DNA from: Saussurea involucrata
Lineage: Eukaryota; Streptophyta; Magnoliopsida; Asterales; Asteraceae
Length of the DNA stretch: 64,000 bases
Direction of reading: 5' to 3'
Assembly: GCA_033807775.1 (NCBI GenBank)
Contig: CM066313.1
Coordinates: 89,785,484 to 89,849,483, forward strand
Shown: positions 32,514-43,785 of the stretch, piece after piece
How the letters are laid out: every line of letters begins with the position of its first letter
Position numbering within the stretch: position 1 is the stretch's first letter
Program-made: the position numbers and the translations under genes
Notes under the pieces: generated by a model
The model's database searches: none
What the model saw: the letters and a program-made list of their open reading frames with translations, nothing else
Told to the model about the DNA's origin: nothing

Positions 32514-34445
32514 ACCTTAAGGGGAATAGGTGCACTCTTTGGTGGCACTTCAGTTGAGGTGATCAAAGGGCGAGTAGGAGTAAAGTCACGAGTTGGATCT
32601 AGTGTTACATGTTTACGAGTGGTGGTAAGCTTCTATTAGGAAAATAATAATAATGTCAGTAAACATGATGGGTATGAAAAAATCTGACTCGAACTTAACA
32701 TGAAAGTTAAACATATATATACCGGTTGCAAGACCAAAAATTCTTGATCCCATTGAATGAAGTTGTTAAGGGCTCCACCTAGCGTAGTAATATCATCATT
32801 CGACAGCGGCACGGGCAGCGAAAACCTCTCACATCCGTCAACTACTAGCTCTACAAAAACTTTAATGAACCCTTCCTCAAGTGGAACACCATGTACAATG
32901 TCATTCTCTAGAGGATAGACAAAACCCTTAGCAACTACAGTTTTAGCTTTCTTGAAACCGTAAAGCAAATCGCACGGGGTAGCATGCTGCAAATAGAACA
33001 TAGAAACATCATAATTTAAACAATAAGTAAACATATACAGATGAAGAGTTACCTTAATGGATAAGAGGTGTGGAGTGCAATCAGATGAGCCAACACTACT
33101 TTTACGCAACCCCGGGCTTCCACCTAAGGTGGCATCCTTCCTCGCAAAAACCATCTGCTCCATAAGTTGTATACGCTCTTTGTCTGCTTGCTCTTGCCAT
33201 TCTCTTTTCTCCCGCTCTACACACTCCTGCCATTCACTTTTCTCCCGCTCTGCAAGGTCATCCCTTTCTTTCTTCTCCCGCTCTGCACGTTCTTCGAATT
33301 CACTTTTCTGTTGTTGCATTTGTGCACGCAACTCACTAGCCTCCGCCTTCCAGTCATTATCTTTATTTTTCCTCTTGTTTTTTTTCAATGCCTAGGCCAA
33401 CACGCAAGCCTACGGTGTGACCGAAACCCTTGGTGCGACCTGGGTGTTCAGGACCCAACACTGCTACCAAAAGATCAATTCCAAATTTAGGGTCCCAGTC
33501 TCCTTGAGAGAACTGCGTGTCTTTTTGCATCTATCATGTTAAACAAGAAAAACGTAAGAAAAAATGATTTAATAAACAAATATAAAATGAAAACATGTGT
33601 ATAGCTTACAATCTCCTTTGCCAGGGCTATAATATGCTCCTCTAACATGTAATTATTATCGGGTCCTTTTACCATCCTTGCCAATATCCAGTGTCGTGAG
33701 CGTTCATGCATCACACCGAATAACTCGGGCGTTACACCTTGTTCCCCCTCCTTCTCCTATACGTCGTATTTCCCTTGATACCCCCGCGATCCTAAGTGAT
33801 GCGGGTTCTTGTTCTCCTTTGCATGTGATCTGTTTATTTTGCTTAATTCCTTCACATAAGAAAAATAACAAAACTAGAACTACTTTACATGTATGTTAAC
33901 ACAATAATATGAAGGTTTTCGAACACCTGAAATTCTGGCTTCGACTTCATCTCACAAAATTCTTTCCACGTTTCAGCATCGATATAATTGAACTCGGCGC
34001 AAGGATTTATATTTTTTTCCATGTAACTGGCTTTGATATTCTTTTTAAAGTTTCTCCATGCTGTACAAGCAATCTTCAACGTTGCTTCTTTGAGAGTGTC
34101 GTCCGATAAATGCCTATGTAACTGTTTCATCAAAATATTTCCATCAAACAGTCAATAATATCTAATTTCTTGTATAACTGAAGTACAAGTAAAATATAAC
34201 ATGTCATATACCTTAATGGCTGTCCACATTCAATCCTTATCGGCTTGGTCAAATTTGCGCCAATCGGTTCCTAGAATTGAAAACCTGGTTTTTGCCTCCA
34301 AACCTACCCAAGTAGAATATCGTGCCTCATGCTCCCCTTTTGGCTTTAAGGTCTTTGGATCTATCTGAATTTGACAATCTTTAGATTCTCTTGTTTTGTT
34401 CAATTTAGTCCGACCTCGCTTTCTGGGCCTTAACCAGTACGCCAC
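32514..34445 (-). pseudogene. Ptta/En/Spm-type transposase (Transposase_24 domain) of the CACTA element
   Basis: Minus-strand exons: about 34445-34212 (STWVGLEAKTRFSILGTDWR), 34121-33927 (TAWRNFKKNIKASY, IDAETWKEFCEMKSKPEFQ), about 33832-33610 (NPHHLGSRGYQGKY, MHERSRHWILARM), 33534-33051 (VLGPEHPGRTKGFGHTVGL, then a Glu/Lys/Arg coiled coil), 32987-32723 (TVVAKGFVYPLENDIVHGVP, LPVPLSNDD) and 32632-32514. This order is characteristic of Transposase_24 proteins of plant En/Spm elements. Lesions: stops where Trp is expected near 34230 and 33770, and a frameshift in an A8 run near 33387. The N-terminus is replaced by LINE sequence. The catalytic TNP2-type transposase is not in the window. Confidence 0.75.
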
Positions 34446-36110
34446 AACCCTTGTGGTTGTAAAACATACTCTTACTTAGATTAATTTTTAATCCCGACAC
34501 TCATGGAAACATTTCAAAATCAACATGAGATTTCTTAAATTGTTTATACCCCACTTCCCGAAAAAGATCGCGTCATCGGCGTATTGTAAATGTGACACTT
34601 CCACGTCTTCATGGGCCACTTTTATGCCTTCATATAATCCCTTTTCCTTCGCTTCCGATACTAAGATATGAAGGCATTCCGCTACCACCAGAAAGAGAAA
34701 CGGGGCTAACGGGTCCCCTTGTCTTAAGCCCTTATCCATTACGAATTCTTTTGTTGTGATCCGTTTACGAGAACCGATATTGTCGAGGATTCCAAGCATG
34801 CCAAGATCCACCTCCGCCACCTTGATCCAAAACCCATTCTTTCTAAAACACTTATTAAGAACGACCACTCTATACTATCGTATGCTTTCTCAAAGTCCAC
34901 TTTGAAAAGCATACCTCTCTTCTTTGAGCTTCGAAGGAACTCCACCGATTCGTTTGCAATTAATATCCCGTCCATGATGTACCTTCCTTTTACAAACGCC
35001 ATTTGGGTGTCGCTTATCACTTTACCGATAACCGATTTCATTCTTTCCGCAAACACCTTAGATAGAATTTTGTAGAACACCCAGATTAGACTAATCGGAC
35101 GATATTCTCCAAGGCTTGTTAGATTAAGATTCTTCGGGATGAGAGAAAGAAAAGACGCGTTGCATCCTCCGCTAATGGTCGCCTTTTCCCAGAAATTTGC
35201 CAGAGCCTTCATCAGATCACTTTTTATAACACCCCAATTTTTTTTTGACAAAAGCAAAAGTAATCCCGTCTGGCCCCGGTGATTTATTGTTTCCACAATT
35301 ATTCACCGTGTTCCAAACCTCCTCTTATGTGAATGGTTGCTCCAGTCTTACCACTTCCTCGTCGCTTAACTTTTTGAATTTATCACTGTTCATGATCGCT
35401 TCTGCTCTCGGTGTTGCTGCAAATTTATTTTTAAAAAACTCAAATACGTAACTTTTGATCGTTTCCGGGTCATTTGTCCAAACCGAATTTATGTTCAGAC
35501 CCCATAATCTATTCTTCCTTTCTCGCTTCTTAATCACCGCATGAAAAAATCTCGAGTTCTCATCCCCTTCTTCTACCCACTTAATTTTTGCCTTTTGCTT
35601 TGCGATCTCCAATTTCTTTTTCTCCGCTACCGACCAATCATTCCGCGCTTTCCGCCACGTGCATCTCTCGGTCTCATTCAATTCTTTTCTTTCGGCGATA
35701 ATATCCCACCTTTGTGCTTCCTCTTTATTCCGGGCCAAGTTTTCCTCCAGCATACCAAATCGGGCGGTGCTTCTATTTTTCATCTCTTCTTTAACTCTTT
35801 TTAATTTCTCTTTAAACACCCTATCCGGTTTATTCGACGGTATCTCCTTATTCCACACCTCTTTCACCACCTTTTCGATATCACCATCCTCCAACCATAT
35901 ATCAAACATCTTAAATGGTTTCGGCCCGAAGTCAACTTGATTATCCGAGAGGAGGATTGGGAAGTGGTCCGACCATCTCCTCCTCCCAAATTCTTCCAAG
36001 CCGCTCCAAAATTGCTCGACACTAGGAATCTATCAAGCTTGCTAAATTTCTTCCCGTCATCGCTTACCCTTGTGAACTTTTGGCCTCCTAGTGATATATC
36101 CGTCAACTGA
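34445..36110 (-). pseudogene. LINE (L1-type) ORF2 fragment: endonuclease end and reverse transcriptase
   Basis: On the minus strand, the endonuclease end (DISLGGQKFTRVSDDGKKFS at about 36106-36030) is followed by the spacer and the RT: LIPKNLNLTSLGEYRPISLI, MAFVKGRYIMDGI, FKVDFEKAYDSIEW, GLRQGDPLAPFLFL and the catalytic YADD at about 34570. The frame breaks near 36000, 35330, 34870 and 34497. It stops abruptly soon after the RT palm, joined to a CACTA transposase exon, with no poly(A) tail, so the 3' third of the LINE is missing. Inactive. Confidence 0.85.
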
Positions 36111-36439
36111 CATCTAGGCTATGATTAGCAAATTTGTTGATTAACTAACTGATAACTTATAAGCTAATTGATAAATAAATTATATTTGAAAAATTAGCTT
36201 ATAATAAGTATGTAAAATTATCAAAAAAGACATCTTGAAAATAGCCAATTACAAATGTTTCATAATATAATTAAAATAAATTTCTAATAATATGATTAAA
36301 ACAAATTTCTAATAATACAATATGTCAGTTAATTTGTACAAGATAGTAAAGAAAAATTATATAATATAATATGAATAACAATAAAATTGGTCAACCTTAC
36401 AAATCCTATTTAATTAATATTTTTCAAAAATCAATATAT
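36111..36439. other. Gene-free AT-rich spacer
   Basis: No gene seen. AGCTAATTGATAA / TTAGCTTATAA phrases resemble a decayed MITE. Confidence 0.4.
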
Positions 36440-36899
36440 ATATATATATAGGGAAAGATTCAATAGAGAAGTGCAAATATTTAGAGAAGTAGAGAAGTAA
36501 AAAAACACGGATCCGTTCATATATGAACGTTCATATATAAACAGTCATATATGAACGTTCATATATGAACGTTCATATATGAACGTTCATATGAACGTTC
36601 AGATATGACTGTTATATGAACGCTCATTTATGAACGTTCATATATAAACAGTCATATATGAACGTTCATATATGAACGTTCATATAACAGTCATATATGA
36701 ACATTCATATATGAACGTTCATATATAAACAGTCATATATGAACGTTCATAAATGAACGTTCATATAACAGTCATATCTGAACGTTCATATATGAACGTT
36801 CATATATGACTGTTTATATATGAACGTTCATATATGAACGGACCCGTGTTTTTTTACTTCTCTACTTCTCTAAATATTTGCACTTCTCTATTGAACCTA

Positions 36900-36905
<6 letters not shown>
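36440..36905. mobile_element. Foldback element built of ATATGAACGTTCATAT palindromes, inserted in a TA repeat
   Basis: The outer arms are long near-perfect inverted repeats. The left runs GATTCAATAGAGAAGTGC, AAATATTTAGAGAAGTAG, AAAAACACGGATCCGTTCAT. The right runs the complement GAACGGACCCGTGTTTTT to CACTTCTCTATTGAACC. The interior of about 300 bp is a patchwork of the self-complementary unit TATATGAACGTTCATATA and the linker AAACAGTCAT in both orientations. TA repeats flank both sides. The whole 450 bp could form one hairpin. Confidence 0.9.

Positions 36906-36942
<37 letters not shown>
36904..36942. repeat. TA microsatellite flanking the foldback element
   Basis: About nineteen TA repeats. 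A shorter TA run lies on the left side at about 36430-36450. Confidence 0.9.
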
Positions 36943-36944
<2 letters not shown>

Positions 36945-37147
36945 GAGAATGTGAGAGAGTGAGTTAAAGAGATGCCACCATTGAGACTTTAAAAATTTGT
37001 GAGATTTTTGAATTTTTTTTAAATAGAAAATATAGCATTGAATATCTTCACCTTTTCATTTTCTATATTTTATTATTGATTTTAAATTAAAGTATTTATT
37101 TATTTAATCAACCCATAATTTAATAAATTCAACGTTCACATGTTTTT

Positions 37148-37791
37148 TAAAATTATAATCACTATTTGATAACGATGATTATTTTATTATTATTATTAAT
37201 GAGTTTATTTATTTTACTTTGTAAGGTTAAATGAGTGAAATATTATATGAATTTACTTTATTAAGATAGTTAACAATCATTATAAATCAATACTTATTTT
37301 TTTGTTAACTCAACAATGCTTATAAATCAAAAATATATTTTTGCTTATTTACATTTTTTGTGTAAGCTAACAATACTTATAAACCAAAACTTATTTAATA
37401 TTTAATATTTGTATTTTTTATTTTTCTTAGTAAGTTAACAATGATGATAAATCAAAACTTTTAGATTATTTTATTTTCAGTTCTTATATTCTTTAAAATT
37501 ATAATCACTATTTGATAAAGATGATCATTTTATTATTATTATTGAGTTTATTTATTTATTTTTTACTTTGTAAGGTTAAATGAATGAAATATTATATGAA
37601 CTTATTTTATTAAGATAAATAACAACCATTGTAAATTAATACTTATTTTTTTATTAAGCCAACAATGCTTATAAATATAAAATATATTTTTATTTATTTA
37701 TATTTTTTTGTGTAAACTAACGATACTTATAAATTAGAACTTATCTAATAGTTTATATTTTTTATTTATTTAGTTTTTGTTTTTCTTAGTA
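37148..37791. repeat. Two tandem copies of a ~347-bp AT-rich unit
   Basis: AAAATTATAATCACTATTTGAT starts copy 1 at 37148 and copy 2 at 37495. The phrases TTTACTTTGTAAGGTTAAATGA, CAACAATGCTTATAAAT and AACTAACGATACTTATAAA follow in the same order. The copies are diverged by 10-15% by eye. Copy 2 ends where the gypsy LTR D begins. Confidence 0.8.
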
Positions 37792-39845
37792 TGTAACGAC
37801 CCAAATTCCATATAAGACAAACATAGCATTAAAACATAACATTCTCATAACTGGATCCCAAAATTTCATTACATTACTTCCAAAACCGAGGTTGGCGGAA
37901 ACAACCTATACACAACTGAGAACAACTATTACTACGAGTGGCACCGGTACTGTCTCTAGCTTCATCTGTACTCTATCTTGCTCTTGCTCACTTACCTGAG
38001 CCTTCTACTAATAGCTTACCTGAAAAGGTTTTAGTTTTGAAAAGCGAGGGTTACACCATGAGGTCTAGCGAGTTCCCTCCATAAACAGTGTACATCCACG
38101 TTATAAAAATCATTTATAAAACAGTTCACATTCTTCATATAAACATCATCCATGGTACTGCACTGTGTAATGGATCACATAAACATTCTTCGATCGGGGT
38201 CCCAACAGGTTCCCTTCTCGCCTCTTCCGGAGCCTACGCAGACTCCCCTTTTTGGAGCCCACACGGACTCCCCTCTACCGGATAGGAGAAAACGGATTCC
38301 AACCTACCAGTCTGTCATACATATCCAAGGGATCATCAGAACCCGAGGATCTATCTCTGATCCCACAGTGCAGACCGACTCCACATAGCATTCACATAAA
38401 CCATCATAGTCATAAAACATGAGATTTATAATACACTTTACAATTTGTTTCATTACTGAATAATCTTTTCAGTAGAGCATAATTTTTCATGAGAAATCAT
38501 TCGTAAAAGCTTGTAAATAACTCATGCTCATAAACATACACCGGTCAGTAGAATATTAAGCTTTTCTTTAAATAAAAGTCATGTAAAATAACAGGCATTT
38601 TCATGTAATCACTTTTACTGAAAAACAGGTAAGATCACGTATTTTAGTTAGAAAAACTCACATGGCGCTTTAGTATCTTCTCGTCTCAAACCTTCTTACT
38701 TACTCTCCCGACCTCTAGATGGAACACCTAGGATGGAGGAGACGTAACTCATAAATCTAACAATTAAGAAAAATACAACTCTCTTTCTATCTTAAATCCT
38801 TATTTCTCTTATTAATCCATTCCATATTTAATTCCATATTAAAACTCATAATAGATTCCATATTAAATTCTATATTAAATTCCATACTAAGAATCTATAT
38901 TAAAATTCCATAGTTCACGGTCTAAATTAATGGGAGCCACAATTTGTGCACACGACCCAAGAGTATAATTGCTCACGGCCCAAAGCCAAAAACCATTTGG
39001 TTTCACATGCTACCATACCGAGATTGACATTTCCATTCCACCGGGACTCAAGATGTGATGTACCGGGACTTTCATTCCAACTCCCGCTACTACATGCATG
39101 CGTAAACAAAATACCGGTATTGGATTGCACCATACCGGGACTTAAAGTCTAAAGGTATCGGGACTCTCAAACGCTACCGGGACTTCGACATAACACCGGG
39201 ACTACCATTCACGATACCGATACTTAAAGTATCGGGACTTCTATTCACGGTACCGGGACTACGACATAACACCGGGACTACCATTCACGATACCGATACT
39301 TAAAGTATCGGGACTTCTATTCACGGTACCGGGACTACGGCTAAAGCTTGATCGCACACGGCCAAATAATTTGAGCTTTCAGTTTATGCAAAGATTAGAC
39401 TAACAGTTCCTTAGGTTTTCTTACTGCAATTATTTCCTTTCTTTGGTTCTTTCAACTTGATTAAAGTGCTAAATCTTAAGGTAGAATATTATCATTTTCA
39501 AGAAAACCTTCTCTGCTCATAAATCACAAAACAACAAGGCAGAGATTTAGCTGAAAGAGATACCTGGTAGAATGGATTGCAATAACTAGCTCACTTCTAC
39601 TCCCTCTTCTAGATTGATGAAATATTGATCTTCTCTTCAAATGCACAAGTCTATTGGAGCTCTTCTTCTCCCTCTCTCTAATAATCAGCCGCAACAATGA
39701 AATGAGGATATCTCTAGGGTTTTGAACCCAATCATTACCCATTTATAACTTAAGCTATTTTACCATTAACTCCCCTCGACTTTCAGCTTTAGCCAAAAAT
39801 CTTCCACATACTTTTAAAGCTCCTGAATTTGACTTGGTTATTACA
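37792..39845 (-). mobile_element. 3' LTR of gypsy element D
   Basis: About 2.05 kb, TGTAATAACC ... TTGGGTCGTTACA on the minus strand. The TATA box (TATAAATGGG) is at 39738-39749 and the ACCGGGA array at about 39035-39345. A weaker donor CAT/GTGAGT is near 38652-38660, with CAG/GTAAGC at 38014-38023, CAG/GTAAGT at about 37990-37998 and the AGACC/GGTCT block at 38040-38085. The 5' LTR and most of the element are beyond the insertion at 40686. Confidence 0.85.
39035..39345 (-). repeat. ACCGGGACT array inside LTR D
   Basis: About fourteen words of the form (T/C)ACCGGGACT, ATCGGGACT or ATACCGATACT in 310 bp. A unit of about 75 bp is tandemly duplicated near 39190-39340, and it contains the self-complementary stretch ACCGATACTTAAAGTATCGG. 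It is at the same place in the LTR as the CCGG arrays of A, B and C, but with a different core. Confidence 0.85.
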
Positions 39846-40685
39846 ACACTCCCCCCTCAAAAGAATTCCGTCCCCGGAATTCCATTCTCAAAAGATGAGG
39901 GTACCTAGATTTCATATCTGATTCTATTTCCTACGTTGCCTCTCGTCCCTTGTGGTACCTCCACTGAACTTTCGCCAAACGAGCTTCCTTGTTCCTCGTC
40001 TTTCGGACCTTACTGTCCACAATCTCTATTGGTTCCTCTTCGTACGACAATTTCTCATCAATGCTGACATCTTCTAACGGGATAGCCACATCGGCTTCGG
40101 CCAAACACTTCTTTAAGTTCGAGACATGAAAAGTCGGGTGAACTCCTCTTAACTCTACCGACAATTTTAACTTATAAGCTACCGCGCCAACTTGATCAAT
40201 AATAACAAAAGGTCTTACATATCTTGGCCTTAACTTCCCCTGACCATTCTTACTTGTATGTCGCTGCTCTGATTCGCCTACTAATGACAAAAGTCAACTT
40301 CTTATCGTCTGCGTCTCTTGCAAGGTTGCCATCATCTCACTTTCCACATCGGCTCTCCACAAAAGAGACGCGTAACATGCTGAAAATTTCTTCTCAAAAA
40401 TCTCATCGAGTACCTCACGATCGCGCACCACTATTCAACTTTTATAACTTCGACGGTTCCACCGACTTAGTCCTCTCTACCTTTCCCTCAACTTCACTGT
40501 CCAGCAGTCTTATATTTTTCAACTCAACCAACTCAGTTCTACTCGGCCACTCTAAACCGCTCTGATGAGAATGTGACCGTACACCCTACCTTGAAACCGC
40601 CCTCGGCGAGTCACCACTTTGCTATGCCGAGTCAACTTGTACTATATACTTGCAACCTCTCCGAATACTATACTCGCTTAAATAT
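39846..40685 (-). pseudogene. Integrase C-terminus of gypsy element D with polypurine tract
   Basis: The purine run at about 39846-39865 is the polypurine tract. The minus-strand frame 40290-39931 (119 residues) is the best preserved gypsy protein piece here: LRPRYVRPFVIIDQVGAVAY is the integrase C-terminal beta-barrel, VHPTFHVSNLKKCL the linker, and ARLAKVQWRYHKGREAT the chromodomain-associated tail. It identifies the element as Tekay/Del-like chromovirus. Upstream of 40290 the frame is broken, and at 40685 the next gypsy element is inserted. Confidence 0.85.
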
Positions 40686-42490
40686 TGTAATAACCTAATA
40701 TTTATTTAAGGTAAAGTTTGGTGGCCAAAGTGGGAGAAAAGAAAGCTCATTTAAAGGCCCTATTTAAAATTTATGAATATGGGTTGTTGGTCCCAAATCC
40801 CTAGGGCAGTATTTTAAATCCCTAAATCAGTACTATCCTCATTTTGAGTATTTACGGCTGGAAGAAAGAAAGAAGGGAGAAAGAGGCGTTGCAGAGGGAT
40901 TTTTGTGCAAGGGAGAAATCCAAACCAGGTAATCTTCATCAATTTAATGGCTACTGTCAGTTCGAAGCTCCTTAATCTTCTCCTCTGTTTGAGCAAATCG
41001 AAATGGATAGAATCAAATGAGTTTTTTCACCTGGACCTGCCATTATCGGATGTTTTGAAGTTCCTGGTTTGTTTTTGAGTTTCTTCGGACTAAATGTGTT
41101 AATGGTGAACTCGAATTTATTGGTAAGAATAGTTTTGGTACAATGTATTCTTGGGACTCCGAGACATTTAATGGCAGACCCGTGATGTTGAGAAAACCAT
41201 TCGATTTCTATGTTTTTGCTAAAAATTGATGTTAAGTGATGTTTAATTTTTGTTAAAGTAGAGATATCTCCCATAAACCAGTTTAGAAATGAAAAGTAGG
41301 GTTCTAGACGATTTTGGGTAAGTGATCTGAGGTGGGAGACGTTGAACAATGTCGGGAAGGACACTTTTCGCAAGGGCCTACTGCGAGAAGTGTTACTTTT
41401 CGCAAAGGCCTGTTGCGAAAAGTGTGGTTTTCGCAGGCGTAGTTTGCGAGAAGTTCAGCGGTGCCCTAGGCTTGAGACTAAGTTCAGAACTCGCAACCAT
41501 GGGTTGCGCAAACCATGGAATTCGCAAGTGCCGCTTGCGAAAAGTGGGTAAACTCTCAGGCTTAGCTTGCGAGTTCTTCAGCTTGCGCAAACTAGGGGTC
41601 CAGCGAGTTTAAGAGCAGTATGTGAGAGGAGTCTATGTCAGGGTCAGTTCATCGTAGGACTAGAGAGCCTGATAATTCTGATTCATAAATAGGTTTACGT
41701 GGGACGGACACGAGTGTAGAGACGGACTTCTTATCAGGTGAGTTCCCTAAACCTCTTTTATGACGCAAATGTTAAATGATTCTTTTACTGATTATGGTTT
41801 TAACAAGCATGAAATATTTATGAAATGATATGCATGGAAGGAAAAGGAATGTTTGATATGTTTAAATGATGCGCATGATTTATAAAGAGTCAAATGCTTT
41901 TATGAAACGTATGTGCATGCTATGTGATGTCGGTCTGTACTGTGGGATCAATGAGCCTCGGGATCTGTTGATCCCTTGGATATGTTTGACGAGACGGTAG
42001 GTTGGAATTCGTTTCCTCCTAGGCGGGTATCGGGGAGTCTGCTTGGTCCCCGATACGAGAGGGCGAAAGGGGAGTCTGCTTGGGCCCCGATCGCGAATGG
42101 TTAAGGGATCCATTACACAGTGCAGTACCATATGTGATGATTTATGATGCATTTTAACGAAAGGATTTCATATTGTTTATACATGTTCTTTTACAGAGGG
42201 AATTCACTAGACCTTTTGGTCTAACCCTCGCTTTCAAAACTAAACCATTTTCAGGTAAGCATGTTAAGGGTTCTTCCAGTAAGAACTAGGAGGCGATAAG
42301 AAGTACTTGAAGCTTAGAGTAACTTCAAGTTTTGGCTATGATGACTATAGAATAGCTCTTGGATGTGGATTTAGAGACTTCCGCTGTCAATTTTGTCTAG
42401 TATAAATTATTGATGATGTAAAGGCAAGGTTTATGTAATTCGAATGCTTATTTGTGGTTGTTTGCCTGCTATGAAATATGGGACGTTACA
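40686..42490 (+). mobile_element. 5' LTR of gypsy element E
   Basis: It starts TGTAATAACC and ends GGGACGTTACA directly before a tRNA-iMet primer binding site, so it is a plus-strand 5' LTR of 1.8 kb. The array of TTCGCA/TGCGAA words is at 41360-41595, donor CAG/GTGAGT at 41735-41743, the AGACC/GGTCT and CCCTCGCTTT block at 42205-42235, and CAG/GTAAGC at 42252-42259. It is inserted into the integrase region of element D; the left 5-bp flank is AATAT. Confidence 0.85.
41360..41595 (+). repeat. TTCGCA / TGCGAA array inside LTR E
   Basis: About fifteen words TTCGCA, TTGCGA, TTGCGCA or CTGCGAGA in both orientations occur in 235 bp, spaced 10-25 bp, often paired (CTTTTCGCAA ... TTGCGAAAAG). It has the same position in the LTR as the CCGG arrays of the other gypsy copies. 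Confidence 0.85.
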
Positions 42491-43785
42491 AATGGTATCA
42501 GAGCCTTAGTTTAAGGGATTTAGGTGACCATTTGGGCCTAAACTTAAACTGTAGGATGAGGAACACAGCCGAGACATAGGATTGCCTCTAGGAACAATCA
42601 CTATAAATGCGCTTAGGAATAAGGTGCCAAGGACAAACGTGTAAGGTAAGTTTGGGATTACACCTGGCCAGTGTAATGACGAACTTACAGGTACATGTGC
42701 GTGCTTACAATACCTTACTTATAGCAAATTTGTTGTGTCACGTCTAGTAAGGATTAACTATTGGTTTCTTTCAGTTTAGCGCTATGGCTGGGAGAGCGTT
42801 GAGGAATAGGTCAGCAAGATCCCTGAGGGATAGACCGAACTCCATTGTTTGGAGAAGTGTCATGTAAGAGTCATTATGATGTGATGTATGTAGACATCGT
42901 AGAGAAGAAACGTTGTAAAGAATGTTATGAGTCGTCTGGAGGTAACTCTTCGTGGATTCGGAGAGGATGAATGTTTGAGTTTGAGTAAGACTCCAGTTTC
43001 GGGAGAGTCCTAGTTATGGAAGCCATGGGATAGATCAATTGGGAGGGTAAGATCGAATAGTGTCAAAACCTTGAAAGTATCAATGGAGCCTTGACTTTTT
43101 AGTCTAGCTTTTCATTGGCAGGATAAATGGAATAAGGTACTTATAGTGAAATGAAAGCATGTAGAAGTAGAAGGTGAGACAGTCGATCAAAGCGAAAATA
43201 GTGTGACATGGTTGAGTAAGTGAGATGTGGAACGCATGTACATCAAGTTAGTGCTTAATCGAGAGGGCGACCCTTGGTCGAAGGAAGAGTTTCAAGGATA
43301 AGTTGCGTGGGTGAAGCGGTTGACCTTGCTAGGGTGAGTAGCCTTCAATTGCAAGTAGAGTTTCATGCATAGCTTTCTTAAATATAACATGAAAATTTTC
43401 ACGATTTAAATTAAATGTGTAAATATCAATTTTGATCGAAAAGGAGTCAGAATGTGCAAGCGTATGTTTAAAGAAAAGGTGATTTCATTCACATTGCACG
43501 ATGAAATTTTGAGCCTAATGATTGCAAAGTATTTCACACTTTTCATGATAAGTTAAATCATTATAAAAGGTCGAGAAGACGTATGCCAGCAAAACTTTTA
43601 CAATCAAATGAATTTTAACCGATTGATATCATATAAAAGAGTGTGAGAACCGACTAGTTTACTTGGTGTCAGTAATTTATTTCGAAATTGTGTCGTATGA
43701 AAGGATTTTCATTCAACGTATTACTGCCGTGATAACATCGTTCGGAATAGAGTAAGATAAAGGTTCACGGAAAGATGTATGCAAA
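42491..43785 (+). mobile_element. Leader and degenerate internal start of gypsy element E, with PBS
   Basis: The PBS TGGTATCAGAGC is at 42493-42504, followed by a leader homologous (inverted) to 22330-22499 of element C. A possible Gag start ATGGCTGGGAGAGC is at 42783 but the frame is soon broken. 43440-43785 resembles positions 1-300 of the window. The element is cut at 43785 by the Athila-type element. Confidence 0.75.

Larger units (their letters stand above)
28907..34445 (-). mobile_element. CACTA (En/Spm) transposon, one terminus and gene region
   Basis: The terminus CACTACTCCAGAAAAGGG starts at 28907. A dense subterminal array follows, and minus-strand exons of a Ptta/En/Spm-type transposase gene with Ulp1-like exons extend to 34445. 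The opposite terminus was not found before the LINE fragment at 34445, so the element is truncated or rearranged there. The region has stop codons, a frameshift and a MITE insertion, so it is not autonomous now. Confidence 0.75.
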
